The position numbers and the translations under genes were made by a program. A model generated the notes under the pieces. The model saw only the letters and a list, made by a program, of their open reading frames with translations, searched no databases and was not told the origin of the DNA. A stretch of 64,000 bases of DNA. Source: Flagellimonas profundi (GTDB lineage Bacteria; Bacteroidota; Bacteroidia; Flavobacteriales; Flavobacteriaceae). The stretch lies in contig NZ_JAFLNM010000003.1 of assembly GCF_017313275.1 (NCBI RefSeq), forward strand, positions 62,001 through 126,000, written 5' to 3'. Shown here piece after piece: positions 26,979-35,325 of the stretch (the first letter of the stretch is position 1; each line of letters starts with the position of its first letter).

Positions 26979-27635
26979 TTATGCGAATTTCTCTTTATAA
27001 AGGAATTTTCCGAAGTCCACAATTTTTTCCAAGGGTGTACTTTCAAAAATTTGAAAAATAGTCGTTACGGATTTTTCAATGGCAATGTCGGTTTTTTCGA
27101 AACCTGGGGAGCCATCTTCCATCCAAAATTTTAGGATGAACAAAAACTGTAACCATGCACCTTCAGAGAACAACGGGGCATTGTATTTAAAGATTTTGAG
27201 ATTCTTTTCATCATTTCGTTCTTCAATCAAAGTAGAGGCAAAGTCCTTGAATCTTTTACGTAACCCTTTCAACTGGGCCAAGCCTTCCAAAGAATATTTG
27301 TGCTCTTTCATGATGAACAGTACATAGCTCCTGTTCAGTGTCAGGTTCTCGAAAAAAGTGAAGAAAAACGTCAGCATTTTTTCTTCGTTGGTCATGGAGG
27401 TATATTGCTTGTTCTTTTGCATTACTCCATAACTATTATCAAAGAATTTGTTCCAAATGGATTGCTGTAGGGATTCAAACGAACCAAAGAACCCATAAAA
27501 TTCGTCTTCCTTTATTTTATGTTCCTTACAGAATTTGAATACCGAGCTTGGCACTTTTTCGTTTTCCAATACGGATTCCATATAGAGGCTTACAATTTTA
27601 TCCTCGGTAATTTTGGATTTAGTGGTATTTGCCAT
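26979..27635 (-). CDS. TetR-family transcriptional regulator
   Basis: 218 residues from the ATG at 27635 (MANTTKSKITEDKI); an in-frame ATG at 27746 would make translation run through a perfect dyad, so I prefer the shorter form. The N-terminal three-helix DNA-binding domain is about 8-60 (KFCKEHKIKEDEFYGFFGS as helix-turn-helix); the ligand domain is helical and unassigned. It is tightly linked to an ABC1 kinase and probably autoregulates through the dyad 57 bp upstream. Confidence 0.78.
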   Translation of the reverse strand: MANTTKSKITEDKIVSLYMESVLENEKVPSSVFKFCKEHKIKEDEFYGFFGSFESLQQSIWNKFFDNSYGVMQKNKQYTSMTNEEKMLTFFFTFFENLTLNRSYVLFIMKEHKYSLEGLAQLKGLRKRFKDFASTLIEERNDEKNLKIFKYNAPLFSEGAWLQFLFILKFWMEDGSPGFEKTDIAIEKSVTTIFQIFESTPLEKIVDFGKFLYKEKFA

Positions 27636-27959
27636 TTTGGTATTTTTTGAAGAGTTAAAAAGGTTAGTATTGCGCAATCCAGCTTTTAAAGAAAATGCAC
27701 TTTCGAGCGAAAGTGCATTTTCACAACCTAACCAATAAATAAACAAACTTGTTATAGTAGTACTATCTCATAGCAATTTTTATCCTATAACACTGTAAAT
27801 ATAGTTATTTTGTTTAATCTTTTTCTAAATTAAATAAACAAAATTATGTTAAAATTGATGTCGCGCTCTCAAAATGCCTTTCAAATGTCAGTTTGTCATA
27901 TTTGACACTATGGTATTTTTTTTGACTAATCAGCAGTAAAAAGACTAAAAAATAAAACG
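27636..27959. promoter_or_regulatory. Divergent TetR / htpG control region
   Basis: 324 bp without a gene. It holds a perfect 13-bp dyad (27692-27721) near the TetR gene and a set of TGTCA elements near htpG: TGTCA at 27886-27890, then TGTCA-TATT-TGACA at 27894-27907. The remainder is AT-rich. Confidence 0.5.
27692..27721. promoter_or_regulatory. Candidate TetR operator dyad
   Basis: Arms AAAATGCACTTTC and GAAAGTGCATTTT are perfectly complementary over 13 bp with a 4-bp centre GAGC. Position just upstream of the regulator start suggests an autoregulatory operator. As RNA it could also fold into a hairpin, but there is no T run on the side needed for a terminator of a known gene. Confidence 0.5.
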
Positions 27960-29846
27960 ATGGCTACAGGTAAAATCAATGTTTCAGTAGAGAACATTTT
28001 CCCTTTGATCAAAAAGTTTCTTTACAGTGATCACGAAATTTTCTTGAGGGAACTTATTTCCAACGCTACGGATGCAACCTTAAAATTAAAGCACCTTGCT
28101 TCCATTGGAGAGGCGAAAGTTGAATATGGAAACCCCATGATCGAAGTGAAGGTGGACAAGGACAATAAGCGCATCCATATTATAGACCAAGGTATCGGTA
28201 TGACCGATGAGGAAGTGAAAAAGTATATTAACGAAGTAGCTTTTTCCGGAGCCGAGGAATTTTTGGACAAATACAAGGATGCCGATAAAGATGCGGGCAT
28301 CATCGGGCATTTTGGTCTTGGTTTCTACTCTGCCTTTATGGTAGCGGAAAAAGTGGAGATCATCACAAAAAGCCATAAAGAGGAACCAGCAGTGCATTGG
28401 AGTTGCGACGGTTCTCCCGAATTTTCCATTGAACCAAGCGACAAAAAAGAAAGAGGAACGGAAATTATCCTTCACATAGCTGAGGATTCCACAGAGTTTT
28501 TGGAAGACGCCAGAATCCGTGAGCTTTTGGTGAAATACAACAAGTTCATGCCCATTCCGATCAAATTCGGAACAAAAACGGAAACGCTTCCCAAACCAGA
28601 AGGTGCCAAAGAAGATGACCCAGCGCCAACCAAGGAGGTGGACGACATCATCAACAATCCAAACCCTGCGTGGACCAAGCAGCCTACCGATTTAAGTGAA
28701 GAGGATTACAAGAACTTTTATCGTGAGCTATACCCCATGCAATTCGAGGAACCTTTGTTCCACATCCATTTGAACGTGGACTATCCGTTCAATTTGACGG
28801 GTATTTTATACTTCCCAAAGTTGACGAACGACCTCAGTATTCAAAAGGATAAAATCCAATTGTACCAAAACCAAGTGTTCGTAACGGACAATGTGGAAGG
28901 AATTGTTCCCGAGTTCTTGACAATGTTGAAAGGTGTAATCGATTCCCCGGACATTCCATTGAACGTTTCAAGGTCTTATCTTCAGGCTGATGGCGCCGTA
29001 AAGAAAATTGCTTCCTACATCACCAGAAAGGTTGCGGACAAATTGACTTCTCTTTTTAAAAACAACCGTAAGGATTTTGAACAAAAATGGAACGACATTA
29101 AAGTGGTAATCGAGTACGGAATGCTTTCCGAAGATAAATTCTTTGACAAAGCGGACAAGTTTGCACTTTATCCATCGGTTGATGGTGACTACTATACGTT
29201 CGAAGAGTTGGAAGCCAAGATCAAGGACAATCAGACAGACAAGGATGACAAATTGGTGGTCTTGTATGCCTCGGACAAAGACGCACAGCACAGCTATATT
29301 GAAGCTGCACAGAAAAAAGGATATGAAGTCCTTTTGTTGGACTCCCCAATTGTGCCACACTTGATGCAAAAATTGGAAACTTCCAAAGAGAACCTATCCT
29401 TTGTACGAGTGGATGCCGACCATGTGGACAACCTCATCAAAAAAGAGGATACGGCCATTTCCAAATTATCCGAAGAGGAAAAAGAGAAATTGAAGACCGA
29501 GATCGAAGAAGTAACCAAGGACAAAGGATACACCATTCAAATGGAGGCCATGGAAAGCAGTGCTTCGCCGTTTATCATCACGGAGCCTGAATTTATGCGC
29601 CGAATGAAGGAAATGCAGCAAACCGGTGGCGGTGGTATGTTTGGTATGGGCAATATGCCGGATATGTACAACCTGATCGTAAATACCAATCACGAATTGG
29701 TAAGCGAGATCTTGAACACCAAGACCGCGAAGAAAAGGCAAAGGCTGATCAATCAATCTTTGGATTTGGCGCGCCTATCCAAAGGATTGTTGAAGGGTGA
29801 AGAACTCACCAACTTTATAGCCCGAAGCTACGATATGATCAAATAA
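27960..29846 (+). CDS. htpG: Molecular chaperone HtpG (Hsp90)
   Basis: 628 residues. GHKL ATPase domain with LRELISNATDATLKL, IIDQGIGMTDEE and GHFGLGFYSAFMVA; middle domain and C-terminal dimerisation domain follow, with the Gly/Met-rich GGGGMFGMGNMPDMYN insertion near residue 560. ATP-driven chaperone for late folding. Paired TGTCA elements upstream may mediate stress control. Ends at a hairpin terminator. Confidence 0.97.
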   Translation: MATGKINVSVENIFPLIKKFLYSDHEIFLRELISNATDATLKLKHLASIGEAKVEYGNPMIEVKVDKDNKRIHIIDQGIGMTDEEVKKYINEVAFSGAEEFLDKYKDADKDAGIIGHFGLGFYSAFMVAEKVEIITKSHKEEPAVHWSCDGSPEFSIEPSDKKERGTEIILHIAEDSTEFLEDARIRELLVKYNKFMPIPIKFGTKTETLPKPEGAKEDDPAPTKEVDDIINNPNPAWTKQPTDLSEEDYKNFYRELYPMQFEEPLFHIHLNVDYPFNLTGILYFPKLTNDLSIQKDKIQLYQNQVFVTDNVEGIVPEFLTMLKGVIDSPDIPLNVSRSYLQADGAVKKIASYITRKVADKLTSLFKNNRKDFEQKWNDIKVVIEYGMLSEDKFFDKADKFALYPSVDGDYYTFEELEAKIKDNQTDKDDKLVVLYASDKDAQHSYIEAAQKKGYEVLLLDSPIVPHLMQKLETSKENLSFVRVDADHVDNLIKKEDTAISKLSEEEKEKLKTEIEEVTKDKGYTIQMEAMESSASPFIITEPEFMRRMKEMQQTGGGGMFGMGNMPDMYNLIVNTNHELVSEILNTKTAKKRQRLINQSLDLARLSKGLLKGEELTNFIARSYDMIK

Positions 29847-29870
29847 GCATAGTTTTTCTATGATCAACAC

Positions 29871-29900
29871 GCAAAACCGCTCATTTAGAGCGGTTTTTGC
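29871..29900 (+). terminator. htpG intrinsic terminator
   Basis: Stem GCAAAACCGCTC / GAGCGGTTTTTGC (one extra T) with an ATTTA loop, 25 bp after the htpG stop codon. It overlaps the 5' extension of the next reading frame. Confidence 0.8.
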
Positions 29901-29937
29901 ATTTTATGACTATCTTGGTGTACAAACCAATCAAAAC

Positions 29938-31275
29938 GTGACCAATAACGATTACAACAGCCCAACCTTTAAAAAGCTCTTGGATTCCCTTCAGCAGCAA
30001 AGTTGGGAATTGGAACTTATCATCTCCGGTTTTGCCATTTTTGGGCTCTTTACGGCATACGATCCACTCCGTATAGAAATGGTGAATGCCCAAAACGAAG
30101 ATCAGGTCTATCGTTTTGTTGTTTATTTTATATTGAACATTGCCTGCTCCATTCTTCTGTTCAATCTATTGCTCCACGTTATCCTAAGGGGATTATGGAT
30201 AGGCGCATTGGGGCTGCGGTACGTTTCCGGTGATATAGAATTTGAAAAACTAAGCTATTCCGAGCGCTTTACCAACTATTTAAAAAAGCGAATCATTTCT
30301 TTTGACCGCTACATTGCCAACTTGGAAAATTATTGCAGTGTATTGTTCGCCATTTCCTTTTTATTGATTTTCTATGTGCTTGCCATGACCATGATCATTC
30401 TATCGATCGTATTCGTGGCGAATTATATTATTGAGGGTAGTATATTTCCCGAACAATTCGGGGAAATATTCGGGGCCATCCTTATAGTTTTCATCATTTT
30501 TGGAATGTTCCTTACGTTTATCGATTTTGTTACCCAAGGTTGGTTGAAAAAAAAGAAATGGATATCCCGAATATACTTTCCCATATATTGGATTTTCAGT
30601 TTTATAACCCTGTCGTTCCTGTACCGCCCCTTGGTCTATAATTTTTTGGACAACCGTTTCGGAAAACGACTGATATTGCTACTGGCACCTATTTATATCA
30701 TTATTCTATTGATTACAAGTCTGGAATACAGGAATTCCAATTATTTGGAGCAGGACCTCAATTCCTCCAGCATATATGCGAACCGCGAAAACTATTTGGA
30801 CATGATGACCGAAGAAGGGGACTTCCCCGGAAGTCTGGTGATTCCATCAAAAGTTATTAGCCAGCCTTACCTGAATATTTTCGTTCCTTTTTCGGAAAAT
30901 TTGGAGAATCTCGTTTTTGCCTATAACGATTCTTTGACCCCGGAAGACGACCGCAGGGGACTATCCAGCAGCATCAGAGTAAACTCTAACTGGAGCGACA
31001 AGATTACAAGTTTGAGCCAAAAAGACAGCATCCGTAAAATGTACTTGCAAACGTTCAACGAAATGCATTCCTTTCGAATAGACACACTGGAAGTGGACGA
31101 AGAATTTATCCTGACCACAGGCATGAAGAATATCCTCGGATTTGAGACTTTTCTAAAAATTTCCAATCTTGCTGAAGGCAAGCACATTTTAAGACTGAGG
31201 CGCAAAAGAAAGGAAAAAGATACCGTGGTTACCTTTACAGATGTTATATTACCGTTTTGGTATTTTAAAAACTAG
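29938..31275 (+). CDS. Multi-pass membrane protein of unknown function
   Basis: I prefer the GTG at 29938 (445 residues); an ATG at 29860 in the same frame would translate through the htpG terminator. A TATCTTGG box at 29911, close to the -7 consensus, precedes this GTG. The protein begins with FKKLLDSLQQQSWELELIISG leading into about six transmembrane segments in the first 275 residues (for example LIISGFAIFGLF and LLHVILRGLWIG), followed by a soluble C-terminal domain (about 290-445) with FILTTGMKN and KHILRLRRKRKEKD. No family function is known to me. Confidence 0.75.
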   Translation: MTNNDYNSPTFKKLLDSLQQQSWELELIISGFAIFGLFTAYDPLRIEMVNAQNEDQVYRFVVYFILNIACSILLFNLLLHVILRGLWIGALGLRYVSGDIEFEKLSYSERFTNYLKKRIISFDRYIANLENYCSVLFAISFLLIFYVLAMTMIILSIVFVANYIIEGSIFPEQFGEIFGAILIVFIIFGMFLTFIDFVTQGWLKKKKWISRIYFPIYWIFSFITLSFLYRPLVYNFLDNRFGKRLILLLAPIYIIILLITSLEYRNSNYLEQDLNSSSIYANRENYLDMMTEEGDFPGSLVIPSKVISQPYLNIFVPFSENLENLVFAYNDSLTPEDDRRGLSSSIRVNSNWSDKITSLSQKDSIRKMYLQTFNEMHSFRIDTLEVDEEFILTTGMKNILGFETFLKISNLAEGKHILRLRRKRKEKDTVVTFTDVILPFWYFKN

Positions 31276-31281
31276 AAAATT

Positions 31282-31638
31282 ATGGCTCCATGGCATCTTT
31301 ATGTAATGGCAGGAATGTACATTATTGCAGGTTTAATGCACTTTATAAAACCGAAAATGTATATGCGGATCATGCCCCTGTATTTACCGAACCATAAACT
31401 CTTGGTCCATTTAAGCGGAATCGCAGAAATTTTATTGGGGATAGGCGTATGTTTCGATGCTACCCGAAAATTGAGCAGCTTTGGAATCATTTTAATGTTG
31501 GGCGTGTTCTTATCGGTACATTTTTACATGCTTTCGGGCGAAAAAGCATCGGCTGGCATCCCTAAATGGATATTGATTCTTCGAATTCCCTTACAATTCT
31601 TTTTAATGTATTGGGCATATTATTACGCATATCTCTAA
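31282..31638 (+). CDS. DoxX-like small membrane protein
   Basis: 118 residues with four predicted transmembrane helices (LYVMAGMYIIAGLMHFIKP, LSGIAEILLGIGV, IILMLGVFLSVHFYML and LRIPLQFFLMYWAYYY). The MHFIKPKMYMRIMP segment fits small DoxX/YphA-type proteins. It starts 6 bp after the preceding membrane protein and its stop overlaps the convergent anti-sigma candidate by 4 bp. Function unknown. Confidence 0.82.
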   Translation: MAPWHLYVMAGMYIIAGLMHFIKPKMYMRIMPLYLPNHKLLVHLSGIAEILLGIGVCFDATRKLSSFGIILMLGVFLSVHFYMLSGEKASAGIPKWILILRIPLQFFLMYWAYYYAYL

Positions 31639-32045
31639 AATCCCCTGCTGCTCAACTGTTTTTTCAATAAAGTTACCTGAATGGAAAACATAAGACCCAA
31701 AAAGAGGAAAGCATACACCAATACTTTGGAAGAGGTATAACCTTCCATCCAGCTCCAATCAGCATGGAACCATGCCTCCATGTTCAAGTTTTTAAACCAT
31801 CCCTGACTACTATCGAGTCCGACTTGAGAACCAATAAAAATAAGTAAGGCAACGAATGCAATAAACGCAATGGACAATACTTTTCCTGATACCAAGGGCT
31901 TATATTGAAAGATTTCCTTCGAGGTCCCAGCTTCAAGTTTGTGCAGCACATTTTGGGTAAAATCAACAGAAGGTGATTCCAATGGAGCATCATCCATTAA
32001 CTTATCCACAAAAGCTTCCAGTTTTTTATCCTCTAGTTCATCCAT
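31635..32045 (-). CDS. Putative membrane anti-sigma factor
   Basis: 136 residues: an acidic N-terminal region (MDELEDKKLEAFVDKLM), a transmembrane helix (LSIAFIAFVALLIFIGSQVG), a short periplasmic loop and a second helix (SSKVLVYAFLFLGLMFSIQ). There is no zinc motif. It starts 4 bp after the ECF sigma gene and has the size and topology of flavobacterial anti-sigma partners, so the role is inferred from context rather than from a recognised domain. Confidence 0.72.
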   Translation of the reverse strand: MDELEDKKLEAFVDKLMDDAPLESPSVDFTQNVLHKLEAGTSKEIFQYKPLVSGKVLSIAFIAFVALLIFIGSQVGLDSSQGWFKNLNMEAWFHADWSWMEGYTSSKVLVYAFLFLGLMFSIQVTLLKKQLSSRGF

Positions 32046-32049
32046 TGCT

Positions 32050-32616
32050 TTACAATAATTCTTTGTTCACACTCTTTTCCATAATACTGGCCAATCGTTT
32101 TCTGGCCCTGAACAACCTTACCTTAAGTGTATTTATGGGAAGGTTGGTTACTTTCTCCATTTCTTGAAGGTTCTTTTCCTCAAGATAAAATAATGTAAGG
32201 ACTCCTGCATCCTCATCCGATAGTCGCGACAAACATTTGCCAATTAACGCACTCCTTTCGGTCCTGACCATTTTTTGAAAGGCCGTGTCCAAATCCGCAT
32301 AGGAGATTTGATCAACCATCTCCAACTCGGTATGCATCCTTTTCTTTTTTATTTTCTTGATCCTGTCCAAACAAGTGTTGTAGGCAATCCTATACATCCA
32401 TGTAGAGAGCTTGGAATCCCCTTTAAAGCTCGGCAAGGACTTATAAACCTTAATAAACACGTCTTGCGACACCTCTTCAGCTTCTTCCCTGTTGCCCAAC
32501 ATTCTAATGGAAAGCGTAAAGACCAGATCCTTATAGCTGTCCACCAAATCGGAGAACGCGCGGGTATTGCCCTTGCCTATTTCCGAAATGAGTTGTTTTT
32601 CTTTGTTGGTCAGCAT
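32050..32616 (-). CDS. ECF RNA polymerase sigma factor
   Basis: 188 residues. Region 2: FSDLVDSYKDLVFTLSIRM, AEEVSQDVFIKVYKSL and STWMYRIAYNTCLDRIKK. Region 4: GVLTLFYLEEKNLQEM and TNLPINTLKVRLFRARKRL. Its downstream neighbour is a small membrane protein that is likely its anti-sigma factor. The divergent DUF6249 gene is a possible target. Confidence 0.93.
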   Translation of the reverse strand: MLTNKEKQLISEIGKGNTRAFSDLVDSYKDLVFTLSIRMLGNREEAEEVSQDVFIKVYKSLPSFKGDSKLSTWMYRIAYNTCLDRIKKIKKKRMHTELEMVDQISYADLDTAFQKMVRTERSALIGKCLSRLSDEDAGVLTLFYLEEKNLQEMEKVTNLPINTLKVRLFRARKRLASIMEKSVNKELL

Positions 32617-32752
32617 TGTTCATTGGACGACAAAAGTGCCTTTTAGGTTACAATAAAAATAATATGTATAAAATTATGTAACCTTACTCAAAAAACTGTC
32701 GTCATAGCTTATGAACAAATAAATTATTGAATAATCATTAAAACGAACAGTT

Positions 32753-33106
32753 ATGGGATCAGAAGTAATTATTATACCAATTATTTTCGGAGTCATTTTT
32801 GCCATTGCCTACCTTTATTTTTCAACCAGGAACAAAGAGCGCCTTGCATTGATAGAAAAAGGTGCTGACGCCAGTATTTTTGTTAGGGGGAAAAGGGATG
32901 GTACGGCTCCGGTCTGGAAAATCGTTCTCCTTAACCTTGCCCTACTGCTTATGGGCATAGGGGCAGCCATTTTTGTGGCCTCCATGTTGGTCTACAGCGT
33001 CGGAGTAGAAGAAGAAGTAGCTTATCCGGGAACCATCTTCCTATTGGCAGGTGTTGGCCTTATGGTAGGTTTTAACATGACCAAGAAATTGGATAAGGAG
33101 GATTAA
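32753..33106 (+). CDS. DUF6249-type membrane protein
   Basis: 117 residues: N-terminal helix (IIIPIIFGVIFAIAYLYFS), a basic cytoplasmic segment (STRNKERLALIEKGADASIF, a typical family signature) and two further helices (IVLLNLALLLMGIGAAIF, IFLLAGVGLMVGF). It is commonly found beside ECF sigma/anti-sigma genes in Bacteroidota. Function unknown. Confidence 0.82.
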   Translation: MGSEVIIIPIIFGVIFAIAYLYFSTRNKERLALIEKGADASIFVRGKRDGTAPVWKIVLLNLALLLMGIGAAIFVASMLVYSVGVEEEVAYPGTIFLLAGVGLMVGFNMTKKLDKED

Positions 33107-33133
33107 TTTTTTCTACATTATTTAAAATGAAGG

Positions 33134-33159
33134 ACCACCGCCAAAAGCGGTGGTTTTTT
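33134..33159 (+). terminator. Intrinsic terminator after the DUF6249 gene
   Basis: Stem ACCACCGC / GCGGTGGT, loop CAAAA, then a run of T. Confidence 0.85.
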
Positions 33160-33172
33160 ATAACTTGCCATT

Positions 33173-33805
33173 ATGAAAGTTATCTCCACAAACCTCGGTG
33201 AGCCCACAAAAATAGTTTGGAACGGCAAAGAAACCATGACCGGCATCTACAAATACCCTGTTGACGAACCTCTTTTTCTGGATGTCGAAGATGTTCAAGG
33301 AGATACGGTAGTAGACCGAAGATACCACGGTGGCACGTACAAAGCTTGTTACTTGTTTGCTGCGGAAAACTACCCGTATTGGAAAGAAAAATACCCTCTT
33401 TTGGATTGGAATTGGGGCATGTTCGGTGAAAACTTGACCATTGAAGGTTTGGATGAATCACAGTTAAGGATAGGGAGCATATACAAGCTGGGCGATGCGT
33501 TGGTACAGATTACCCAACCCAGGGAACCCTGCTATAAGCTCGGCGTTCGATTTGGCGACCAAGATATCCTAAAAAAATTCATAGACCATGGATTCCCAGG
33601 CACCTACATCCGTGTTTTGGAACCTGGCAAAGTAACCATGGGGGATTCCATGGAATTGGTGGAGGAATCAAAAACCACTTTGACCGTACAACAATTCTAT
33701 AAGTTGCTTTTTTCAAAAACCAAAGACCGAGATTTGCTGCAAATGGCCATAAACAATAATGCCCTCCCTCGAAAGAAAAGGGAAAAGCTTAAAAAATGGA
33801 CATAA
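33173..33805 (+). CDS. MOSC domain protein (YiiM-like)
   Basis: 210 residues. MOSC core with VVDRRYHGGTYKACYLF, WGMFGENLTIEG and the conserved Cys in TQPREPCYKLG, then a C-terminal three-helix 3-alpha extension (QQFYKLLFSKTKDRDLL). MOSC proteins handle molybdenum cofactor sulfur; YiiM-type members reduce N-hydroxylated bases. Expected to be cytosolic. Confidence 0.9.
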   Translation: MKVISTNLGEPTKIVWNGKETMTGIYKYPVDEPLFLDVEDVQGDTVVDRRYHGGTYKACYLFAAENYPYWKEKYPLLDWNWGMFGENLTIEGLDESQLRIGSIYKLGDALVQITQPREPCYKLGVRFGDQDILKKFIDHGFPGTYIRVLEPGKVTMGDSMELVEESKTTLTVQQFYKLLFSKTKDRDLLQMAINNNALPRKKREKLKKWT

Positions 33806-33828
33806 AAAAAGGGGGCCTCCCGACCCCC
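33804..33828 (-). terminator. Intrinsic terminator, minus strand
   Basis: GGGGG / CCCCC stem with an 8-base loop, followed on the minus strand by seven T. It serves the small secreted-protein gene and also lies right at the stop of the convergent MOSC gene. Confidence 0.7.
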
Positions 33829-33855
33829 AATGCACATAAAAATTAACTAAACAAA

Positions 33856-34233
33856 CTATCTTACTTCCATAGTTTCCTTGTAGGTACCAAATTTGTCCAC
33901 TACAACTATGGTATACTCACCTTCAAAAGCTTTTTCGAAGTTGAATGCTTTTTCTACAACTACGTCTCCATCGATAGCTTGGTCAAAAACCAATCTATTC
34001 TTGTTATCATAAACTTTAAGGAGAACTTTACCTTGAGAGATGTTCAAAAGGTTCATCATTACTTTTTGACCTTTCTTTACAAATACTGGATCAAGGTTAA
34101 CTTTTACCAAGTTTTTTTCAACCTCGTATTTGGCTACTGTTTTTTTACCAAAATCGGTTGCGTCCGTGTTGGCCATTCCAATTGCACTGATCAAAAGGGC
34201 CGCTGCTACTGTTAGATTTTTTACTACTTTCAT
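33856..34233 (-). CDS. Small secreted beta-rich protein, unknown function
   Basis: 125 residues from the ATG at 34233 (MKVVKNLTVAAALL), which begins a clear signal peptide ending about residue 22; a longer in-frame start at 34308 would bury it. The mature part is beta-rich and Lys/Val-rich (GQKVMMNLLNISQGKVLLK, GEYTIVVVDKFGTYKETM), resembling the fold of T9SS C-terminal domains or DUF3244-like modules, but I cannot assign it to a family. Confidence 0.7.
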   Translation of the reverse strand: MKVVKNLTVAAALLISAIGMANTDATDFGKKTVAKYEVEKNLVKVNLDPVFVKKGQKVMMNLLNISQGKVLLKVYDNKNRLVFDQAIDGDVVVEKAFNFEKAFEGEYTIVVVDKFGTYKETMEVR

Positions 34234-34391
34234 AACACTTCGTTTTTTTAAGATTACAGTACAAATGTATGTCGCAATGGTGTACAGAAATACCACCATC
34301 TTTTCCACTTTCTATGCTATATTAACAGGGTAGTTGTTTTAACAAAGTATTAATGATAAAATAGCATAACTTTATGGTAACATTGTGGATA

Positions 34392-34420
34392 TTTGTGTTT
34401 TAAACACATTTGTAACTTTG
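34392..34420 (+). promoter_or_regulatory. Promoter of the AraC-family regulator
   Basis: -33 TTTG (34392-34395) and perfect -7 TAACTTTG (34413-34420) with a 17-bp spacer; the start codon is 26 bp downstream. Confidence 0.65.
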
Positions 34421-34446
34421 CCATTAAGAAGAAAAAATTGCACTAA

Positions 34447-35319
34447 ATGATTCAAAAACCAGCATTTGAAGCAATAGCCCCAAGTTTTGGTCACTCATTT
34501 ACTTTTCAGAAGTTCAATGAAAACAATGAGAACAAGAACAATGGTTGGCATTACCACCCAGAATTGGAGTTGGTATATGTAAATGGGGGTTCAGGAAAAA
34601 GACAAATAGGCAGCCATGTTTCCTATTATAGGAATGGTGACCTCATATTAATAGGTTCCAATTTGCCACATTGTGGTTTTACGGATAAGCTTACCGGGAA
34701 CAAAAGTGAAACCTTGGTACAGATGAAAGCGGACTTTCTGGGAAGTGATTTCTTCAATATCCCAGAAATGAAAAACATCCAAAAACTGTTCGAGGTTGCC
34801 AAAGGCGGTATTGCTTTTTCTGGAAAGACCAAAATAAAGGTCGGGGAAAAAATGGAGATTTTGGAATACCAAACGGATTTCCAACGATTGCTCTCCATTC
34901 TCAATATATTGAACCTATTGGCTACCTCAACAGAAATGAACGTATTGAACGCCGAAGGTTTCTCCATGGAAACAGAGGTTAAGGACAACGACCGCATCAA
35001 TATTGTCTTTAATCATGTGAAAACGCACTTTAAGGAAGACATAAGTTTGGAGCAAATTGCAGATATGGTGAGTATGACGGTACCTTCTTTCTGTAGATAT
35101 TTCAAAAAAATAACCAATAAAACATTTACGCAGTTTGTAAATGAATATAGATTGGTCCACGCATCCAAGCTTTTGGCCGAACAGCCTATGAGCATTACCC
35201 AAGTGTGTTACGATAGTGGTTTCAACAACTTCTCGCACTTTAATAAGTCGTTCAAGGCATTCACAGGTCAAAACCCTTCGGAATATAGAAATCAATTAAA
35301 GACGGTTCTGCAGTCCTAA
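34447..35319 (+). CDS. AraC-family transcriptional regulator with cupin sensor
   Basis: 290 residues. The N-terminal cupin (about 30-150) includes NGWHYHPELELVYVNGG and GDLILIGSNLPHCG, the sugar-binding type. The C-terminal double helix-turn-helix (about 190-288) has ISLEQIADMVSMTVPSFCRY and FNNFSHFNKSFKAFTGQNPS. Likely regulates carbohydrate use, but no target operon is adjacent. Confidence 0.92.
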   Translation: MIQKPAFEAIAPSFGHSFTFQKFNENNENKNNGWHYHPELELVYVNGGSGKRQIGSHVSYYRNGDLILIGSNLPHCGFTDKLTGNKSETLVQMKADFLGSDFFNIPEMKNIQKLFEVAKGGIAFSGKTKIKVGEKMEILEYQTDFQRLLSILNILNLLATSTEMNVLNAEGFSMETEVKDNDRINIVFNHVKTHFKEDISLEQIADMVSMTVPSFCRYFKKITNKTFTQFVNEYRLVHASKLLAEQPMSITQVCYDSGFNNFSHFNKSFKAFTGQNPSEYRNQLKTVLQS

Positions 35320-35325
35320 ACAATT

